DNA of 12,980 nt from Aureobasidium sp. EXF-3400 (lineage: Eukaryota; Ascomycota; Dothideomycetes; Dothideales; Saccotheciaceae). The number at the start of each line of letters is the position of its first letter. Position 1 is the stretch's first letter. Made by a program: the position numbers and the translations under genes. Below the pieces are notes generated by a model, which worked only from the letters and a program-made list of their open reading frames with translations, was not told the origin of the DNA and made no database searches. Below are positions 8,435-12,980 of this stretch, in pieces. The stretch covers positions 1 through 12,980 of the forward strand of contig SWBL01000660.1 in assembly GCA_024195585.1 (NCBI GenBank). The letters run 5' to 3'.

Positions 8435-9582
8435 CTACACGATCTCGAGCTCTGTCGTCTCTCCATACCCATTGTACGCTACACCTCTCAGGTTCCATTG
8501 CGAACGTTCCGGCTGTGTGCCCCCAGACTGGTCTGTAGCCCTGCTGAGAATACGTGTATTTTTGCCTGCCTCCACCTTGACAACTGCCTTCCATAACCTC
8601 CATGACCACTTACTTTCATCTGCATCATGCTCAATTTCTGCCTCAAGCCATGTCTTCCCCTCGTCTCCGGATACTTCGACTTTGACTACCGCTCCGCCAT
8701 CACCACCGGGCAAAGCAAACCCTTTCACTGTTACCATACCTTCTGCTGACCTTTCCACCTTCGATCCAGGTTCTGGTATGGCAATGGCACTATTGACCGG
8801 CATCGTCTGCAGTGCTGGTGTCGTATCCCAAAACTTCTCGGCAGATTCGCTGTCTACCGCTTCTAGCGGGAGAATCTTGTAATCGTGTTGTTGATAGTAG
8901 TTGGAGCTCTCGACCGTTTGCACGGTAATCCGGTCTAGCCACTTGACGCTTCGGGCGCCAGCAATGCCGGGAACTATCACTCGAACAGGGAACCCATGCT
9001 CTTTGGTAAGTGGCTCTCCATTCATCTGTGCGAGAGTCAGCTATCTCCATGTATCATAGTTCGTGATCAACAAAATCTCACCTCGAGTGCCAAAATGACG
9101 TCCTTGTCTTCTTCAAGTGCTCTTGCAAGATCTATCGAAGCTCCATACCATTCATCTTCCTGGCAGGGCTGCGCATGGCTTGCAAATGCTACATGACCCT
9201 TCTCTTCCTTTGAGAGAATGACCTGCGCCTTTTCCAAGATGTCTTTGAGTCTCGGTCCTCGCCATTTGCAATTCATGACAGCTCCATCAAACCAATCAAT
9301 ACCTTGGACTTCCTTGATGGCTGTGCGCATTGTATGTCTTCTGATGCCAGCACATTGAAGCGCAGAGACAACAGTATGTTGAGGCAAGGCTTCCAAATCA
9401 GACATTGAAAGGTCCAATATATTCTTCACTGCTCCATCTACCCGGACATGGTGTTTTGAGGCATCGATTTCTGGTATACCTCCATGGTTGCGGTCGTAAG
9501 CGTTTTTTGTTGTAAGAAATGATGACACCAGTTCAGTTACTGGGGGCTCGCGATTGAGTGGACTAAATCCAAGGTCAGGCAT
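8435..9582 (-). CDS. Sulfite oxidase-like molybdopterin oxidoreductase
   Basis: Exon 1 is 9582-9082 (167 codons), the intron is 9081-9026 (56 nt, GTGAGA...TAGCTGAC...GCACAG), and exon 2 is 9025-8435 (196 residues plus TAG), giving 363 aa. I chose ATG 9582 (MPDLGFSPLNREPP); the frame is open upstream but has no ATG. Residues ~20-245 form the Moco-binding sulfite oxidase fold: YDRNHG, the Moco-ligand Cys77 in ALQCAGIRRHTMRT, WFDGAVMNCKWRGPRLKD, DEWYGASI, NGEPLTKEHGFPVRVIVPG and GARSVKWLDRI. Residues ~250-363 form the dimerisation domain, ending SQWNLRGVAYNGYGETTELEIV. It has no b5 domain and no evident presequence, so it is probably not the intermembrane-space enzyme. Substrate could be sulfite or another small oxyanion or sulfoxide. 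The usual Asn in AGNRR is Ile here. It has no stop or frameshift and is the only host-type gene here that looks alive. Confidence 0.9.
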
Positions 9583-9930
9583 GATTGTGAATAAATCTGA
9601 GAAGTGGAACCGAGATCTGAATGCCAATTAAAGCTGAGAATAAAGAAGATTGCGATGAACCCTACTTCTCGAATTCTGCAGAATGGGAAAGAGAGAATGT
9701 TTGCTCTTGGAAATGGAGCTCTTATCTATATGTCCATGACGAAATGGTTTAGCATGAAATGAGCTCCTGATTTTCAAGCGACTATGTACAACAATCGCAT
9801 TAAGCTGACGTAGGTGGCTTTAAGCTAGCCCCAGCTTTGAGCCATCTTACGCATTGATCTGTTACGAACGTGTGAGGAGGACAGAGCACGATTGTCTTGG
9901 CAGGCAAAGCTTGCTCTTACCACATGATAG
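9583..9930. other. Upstream region of the sulfite oxidase-like gene
   Basis: No gene is visible. On the minus strand GATAAGA occurs at 9726-9720, about 140 bp before the chosen start, a possible GATA-factor site but common by chance. From about 9885 two ACAGAGC heptamers and nearby strings resemble the right-edge repeat at 12741-12851. Confidence 0.4.
9720..9726 (-). promoter_or_regulatory. GATA-type motif upstream of the sulfite oxidase-like gene
   Basis: GATAAGA on the minus strand lies about 140 bp upstream of ATG 9582. Fungal GATA factors bind this kind of site. It is a single unpaired motif, so the assignment is weak. Confidence 0.2.
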
Positions 9931-9960
9931 GAACTGTTACAGAACAGAGCAGGCGCTTGC
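9885..9960 (+). repeat. Short relic similar to the right-edge heptamer repeat
   Basis: The pattern ggacagagca, then gcaaagcttgctctta, then gaacagagcaggc occurs in the same order and spacing as ggacagagca, gcaaggtgctctgtta and aacagagcaggc at 12787-12855. This suggests a third, strongly diverged copy of the same repeat upstream of the NLR relic. The alignment was made by eye. Confidence 0.35.
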
Positions 9961-10915
9961 TCAGGTGGATATAACCATGACAGTGACTCCAACCCGCTTG
10001 ATTACCTTCCCTTCGCTGAACAAGCCGCCTCCAACTCTTCCGGAAAACAGTTTAACCCGCTGCGCCCCAGTGACACCCGCGTCGAGGTGTTGGCAGAGAC
10101 AAGAGCATGGGTACACAATGTCAAAGACGAAAAATGCGTCTCCCGGCTCAGTAGCATAGCTGGTAACGGCAAGCCGACCATTGCGCGCGACATAGCTCGG
10201 GAACTTCACGATAGCGGACACCGAGGAGCCAGCTTTTTCTTCTTTCGTGGTGGTAGAGATGTTGGTAATGCCCAGCTATTCCTTACTACTATTGCGAGAC
10301 AGCTAGCCGCTTCGAGGCATCTCATCGTGGATAGGGCGCAAGCTTTATAGACTAGTATCAGTAAAGCTGTGTCTGACCATCCAAATATTGTCAGCAAAAG
10401 CCCGGCAGGACCAATGGAAGGTTCTTGTCATCGAGCCGATCTCACAGCTTCATTGCCGTGTGTCAGGTATACGTGTTAGCAATATTTTTCTGTCCTAGAG
10501 ACGCATTGTGCGACAAGAGTACTCCACTTACATCCCAGGATGGATAAGCATTAGTTCTGCCGTAACCGACAGGTGGAACAGATGTGTGCAAATCTTCGAA
10601 GGTCATCAAAATGGGGTCCTTGCTGTGGCTTTTCCCATCTGACGGCAACTTCGTGGCCTCTGCATCGGATGTTAAGACAGTCAGGCTACGGGGCGCAGCA
10701 TCTGGCCAAGCACCTAGCACTCTCGGAGTTTGTACACGGGGAGTTACTGTAGTGGCCTTCTCGCCCAACGGTAAGCTAGTGGCTACCCGAGTGGCAACGC
10801 TAAAGAGCTCTATCATTCTGCACGCAGGCTCCTTGACTTGTCAAACCATTATAGACTCTGGATTGGGCACGACTATGCTACACCTACACGCCAATGTCCA
10901 ATTCCGTAACTAAGC
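9931..10915 (+). pseudogene. NACHT-WD40 NLR (HET-E/D-like) relic with internal deletion
   Basis: Fungal NLRs of this class act in non-self recognition and programmed cell death, with a NACHT switch domain and C-terminal WD40 repeats. One frame, open from 9931 to TAG 10348, contains NPLDYLPFAEQAASNSS, DTRVEVLAETRAWV, a degenerate P-loop (SIAGNGKPT where the family has GIAGTGKST) and GASFFFFRGGRDVGNAQLFLTTIARQLA. A frameshift then leads to DQWKVLVIEPISQLHCRVS at about 10411-10460. The next recognisable part (from about 10500) is the linker YIPGWISISSAVTDRWNRC and WD40 units VQIFEGHQNGVLAVAF, DGNFVASASDVKTVRL and VVAFSPNGKLVAT. The rest of NACHT and its helical tail, normally several hundred residues, is missing. 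Stops, frameshifts and the P-loop Ser-to-Pro change make it dead. Confidence 0.87.
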
Positions 10916-11885
10916 GTGGAGGAGCAAAAGCAGTGCCATCACCTGCTTCACCAGGATATCTCCAAGCAAGTCCCACAGGTCACATGTGGTCAGTACGATG
11001 ATAAACTTCACGAGGGGGAATTCTTGGACGGTCCTGCAGCCGTCGACGAGCGTGGCGACACTCTTAAGCATACCAGCACCTGATGTGACAAGTATCCTTG
11101 GTCACGCTCGCCGTTTTCGTGCAGAAGACTTATGTTCAGTTTCAAGAGGTCCACACTATATTGCAGGAAGATATTCCACGCAGAGCTGCTCAATTCGCTT
11201 CCAATCTTGTCTTCAAGCCGTAAATTCGTTAGCAAATCAAACACCGAAATACGTTACCTCATCATCGGTGGAAGATCTGAGTTTCTGGGTTGCCCCTTTT
11301 CTCTTCGTTACCAAAAACAGCTTCATGCATGTTTTGTGATACACAGCCATGGATATATGGCACTGCCAAGGGCGTTATTCATCTTAGGATCTTATATTGA
11401 TGTAATCGCTGTCAGAAAAGTCAGGGATCTCTGCCAACCTGTTTTGCTTGCGCACGCATCTGACTTTCTTGTCCCTGTCAAGTTGGAAAGAAGATGCTTG
11501 ATCGTCAAACTCACGTGACAGATTGGCTACACGTGTGTTTGAGCTACTAAAGCAACTGAAAACGATATCAATACTGTCAGCAACGTTTGATAGGTGGTGT
11601 GCATAGGAGTGCAAGCAATTGGAATGCAAAACTCACAGCTTGCCGACTCACGAGAAGATAGCATGTTCCTTGTCACAAGGTGCATGCAATGGGTTGGCCG
11701 GGAGAATTGTCGCGGCTACGAGACGGTACACCGGTGTGTTCTTGGCAATCCTGCACAGATAACCCCGAACGTGGCGAAGGCCGCCGACAAATTATTGACG
11801 CTAACGTGTACGGGGGGAGAGCCCGCATATACACTGCCGTGTCTAAGGACTGTGATAAGAAACTTCCATCGATATCTTCACCCCG
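10916..11885. other. Unassigned stretch, possible gene remnants
   Basis: I recognise no gene with confidence. On the minus strand, 11244-11008 is an open stretch (with FDLLTNLRLEDKIGSELSSS), and a neighbouring minus frame over about 11070-10915 reads LVDGCRTVQEFPLVKFIIVL. The latter has a hydrophobic pattern faintly like a GTPase beta strand, but no NKxD motif. Another minus-strand stretch, 11629-11384, reads HSNCLHSYAHHLSNVADS and contains splice-like sequences nearby. On the plus strand 11680-11904 is open for 74 codons. None has a motif strong enough to name. They may be decayed genes or chance frames. Confidence 0.35.
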
Positions 11886-12416
11886 ATGTCCCGCTTACTA
11901 TTAGACTCCGCTCTACGAAACATCCTAATGTCTTCGCATAAAGCTTTAATCAAGTCTGCCTTAAGGCAGCGCCTATACCATCCCAAAACAGCGACTGTGG
12001 AGCCGCTCATACACAATTTCTATGAGCCAGTCACGGGAACTTAGCAATACATCGTTAAAGATAAACATACGAAGCAGTCCATAATTATTAATCTAGTCCT
12101 AGATTACGACTCGGCTACTAACAAGATCTTGACGCATTCTGCACGCTCAATTTTATCATTAGTTAAGCAACGTTCTTTAAATGTCTAACGCCTCCTAGAG
12201 ACCCACGTCCACGCCGACCACCTAATAGCCTCGCACTATCTAAAGATAAAGTTGTCGGCTTCGTAGTCTACCTCTCTAGCTGTATGTATAGGAGCCGATA
12301 TCACCGAGATTTAAAGAGATTTGGCGCCAAGATATTCTTTAGTGCAGAAGTCGTAAGAATTTGCTACCCCCGTCTTTAAACTTAATAGCTCTAAGCTCTT
12401 AATTCTAGCTAATTAA
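11886..12416 (+). pseudogene. Metallo-beta-lactamase (persulfide dioxygenase-like) relic
   Basis: Enzymes of the ETHE1/persulfide dioxygenase type oxidise glutathione persulfide to sulfite. From ATG 11886 a single frame without frameshift reads an Arg/Leu-rich leader (MSRLLLDSALRNILMS, possibly mitochondrial), then VEPLIHNFYEPVTGT, VLDYDSATNKILTHSA, and the metal-binding motif LLETHVHADHLIASHYL (HxHxDH, 12204-12221), then VCIGADITEI and RDLAPRYSLV. The frame has stops at 12042 (TAG), 12186 (TAA), 12264 (TAG), 12312 (TAA), 12354 (TAA) and ends at TAA 12414. Four internal stops fit CAA/CAG to TAA/TAG and one fits TGG to TAG, the RIP pattern. The surroundings are rich in TA dinucleotides. The C-terminal half is absent. 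A TIR-like sequence follows four bases after the last stop. Confidence 0.8.
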
Positions 12417-12419
12417 CCA

Positions 12420-12440
12420 TTGTACATCGGATTTAGCACG
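12420..12440 (-). repeat. Relic copy of the transposon TIR (right-end orientation)
   Basis: TTGTACATCGGATTTAGCACG here matches the inner 21 bases of the right TIR (4080-4100) at 19 of 21 positions in the same orientation. The outermost six bases are not conserved. The match is too long to expect by chance in 13 kb. The sequence inside it (leftwards) is the metallo-beta-lactamase relic, not transposon sequence. Confidence 0.6.
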
Positions 12441-12541
12441 TTATATAGCTCTCGTTACTCCGATATTAAGCGGTATAGCTTAAGGTAGTTGCTTATTAGT
12501 TAATGCTAGATTTCTAGCAGTATTAACCTATATAATTGTTA

Positions 12542-12878
12542 TGGCCAACTATTCCTGGAAAGAATAACTAGTCACGGGATTTGTACTCGTGAAGAGGAGT
12601 GTCAAGCAAGTGAAGCAAGTAGTGTGTTGTGTCGTGTAAACCAAAGGGACTGTTGGAATAACTATTTGAGTTGAACGCAGGACCTCCTACTGAGTTCCTG
12701 CCTACCTATATACTTGATAGATAATGAGTGTATGCACGTTGCTCTGTATGCTCTGTTGTGCTCTGTAGAGCAGAGCAGCGGAGCAGGACAGAGCATATAG
12801 CGCGTTCACGCAAGGTGCTCTGTTATGCCAAGGTGCGGAGAACAACAGAGCAGGCTGTACGACCCTGTCATTGGTAGG
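12542..12878 (+). repeat. Diverged dispersed repeat, copy B (LTR-like)
   Basis: This is the second copy of the repeat at 389-720, in the same orientation. It includes cacgggatttgtactcgtg and, at 12648, tgttggaataac preceded by accaaaggga, which resembles a purine tract plus LTR start. It continues through the GCTCTGT cluster to the poly-T of the SINE at 12879, which probably interrupted it. Similarity to copy A is clear in the first ~170 bp and weak later. Confidence 0.45.
12741..12851. repeat. Cluster of GCTCTGT / ACAGAGC heptamers
   Basis: GCTCTGT occurs at 12741, 12750, 12760 and 12817, and its complement ACAGAGC at 12788 and 12845, with further near copies (gagcagagcagcggagc) between. 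Six exact copies in both orientations in 111 bp allow hairpins, for example tgctctgtagagcagagca. This may be a regulatory or structural part of the LTR-like repeat. Confidence 0.6.
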
Positions 12879-12980
12879 TTTTTTTTTTTTTTTTTTTTTT
12901 TTTTTGAATCATACTCCATTTGGCCCTGCGGGCTATGCCGGGAAAACTATCTAGCTACTGAGCTATTTACAGGTACGTGT
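12879..12980 (-). mobile_element. tRNA-like SINE end with poly(A) tail (cut by window edge)
   Basis: A run of 27 T (12879-12905) is a poly(A) tail on the minus strand. The 75 bases before it on that strand contain TAGCTCAGTAGC, a close match to the RNA polymerase III A box of tRNA genes, and end in GGAGTATGATTC, which resembles a worn B box/T-arm. This layout fits a short tRNA-derived SINE or a polyadenylated tRNA-like retrocopy. The 5' end may lie beyond the window. Confidence 0.5.

Noticed and set aside
8307..8882. Plus-strand open frames (for example 172 codons from 8364) over the sulfite oxidase gene.
   Set aside because: They are antisense shadows of a gene with clear domain structure on the minus strand.
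4399..9582. The b5 domain fragment as the missing N-terminus of the nearby sulfite oxidase-like gene.
   Set aside because: The two are on opposite strands, about 3.6 kb apart with two pseudogenes between, and the sulfite oxidase-like gene starts normally without a b5 domain. They represent two different subfamilies.
10924..10937. The string aaaagcagtgcca occurs both here and near position 4.
   Set aside because: The similarity does not extend beyond about 14 bases, so it is not enough to claim a repeat.
10915..11070. Minus-strand peptide resembling part of a G-protein alpha subunit.
   Set aside because: Only the hydrophobic spacing agrees; the NKxD motif and all other G-alpha motifs are absent.
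12741..12851. The heptamer array as a CRISPR-like array.
   Set aside because: Units are 7 bp, lie on both strands and have irregular spacing, and the context is eukaryotic.

Overview
The window looks like nuclear DNA of a filamentous ascomycete. The evidence is short introns (about 49-156 nt) with GT/GC...AG ends and CTAAC/CTGAC-type branch sites, a fungal NACHT-WD40 NLR relic, a fungal-type metallo-beta-lactamase, and stop codons of the CAA/CAG-to-TAA/TAG kind expected from repeat-induced point mutation (RIP). A dothideomycete is my best guess, but that is inference. It is a repeat-rich, gene-poor segment: one host gene and one transposase look intact, and nearly everything else is a pseudogene or repeat.

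Layout. Positions 1-720 hold an old repeat with no clear gene. Positions 724-4106 are a complete DNA transposon with 27-bp terminal inverted repeats (26/27 identical) flanked by TA. It carries two convergent genes: a DD34E Tc1/mariner-type transposase on the minus strand (3878-2789, one GC-AG intron), and an unrecognised 648-codon accessory reading frame on the plus strand (846-2792) interrupted by four in-frame TAA/TAG codons. The stop codons of the two genes overlap. From 4399 comes a broken 5' part of a mitochondrial cytochrome-b5-type sulfite oxidase (+). It is fused at about 4856 to the 3' end of a broken alpha-methylacyl-CoA racemase/CoA-transferase III gene (-, 6087-4856). Then come a decayed V-ATPase subunit A gene (-, 8141-6226) that keeps its introns but lacks an N-terminal block, and an apparently intact molybdopterin sulfite oxidase-like gene (-, 9582-8435, one intron). 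A truncated NACHT-WD40 NLR relic (+, about 9931-10915) follows, then about 970 bp I cannot assign, and a RIP-like metallo-beta-lactamase (persulfide dioxygenase-like) relic (+, 11886-12416). The right edge has a 21-bp copy of the transposon's TIR, a diverged second copy of the left-edge repeat, a cluster of GCTCTGT heptamers, and the poly(A) end of a tRNA-like SINE (minus strand).

How the genes relate. The transposon is the best candidate for something new: Tc1/mariner elements normally carry only a transposase, and here a second long coding region is packed tail to tail with it. The intron falls between the second and third catalytic acids, so splicing decides whether a complete DDE domain is made. 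Three of the host-type genes (b5 sulfite oxidase relic, sulfite oxidase, persulfide-dioxygenase-like relic) belong to sulfide/sulfite oxidation. Whether this is a decayed cluster or coincidence cannot be settled from the sequence.
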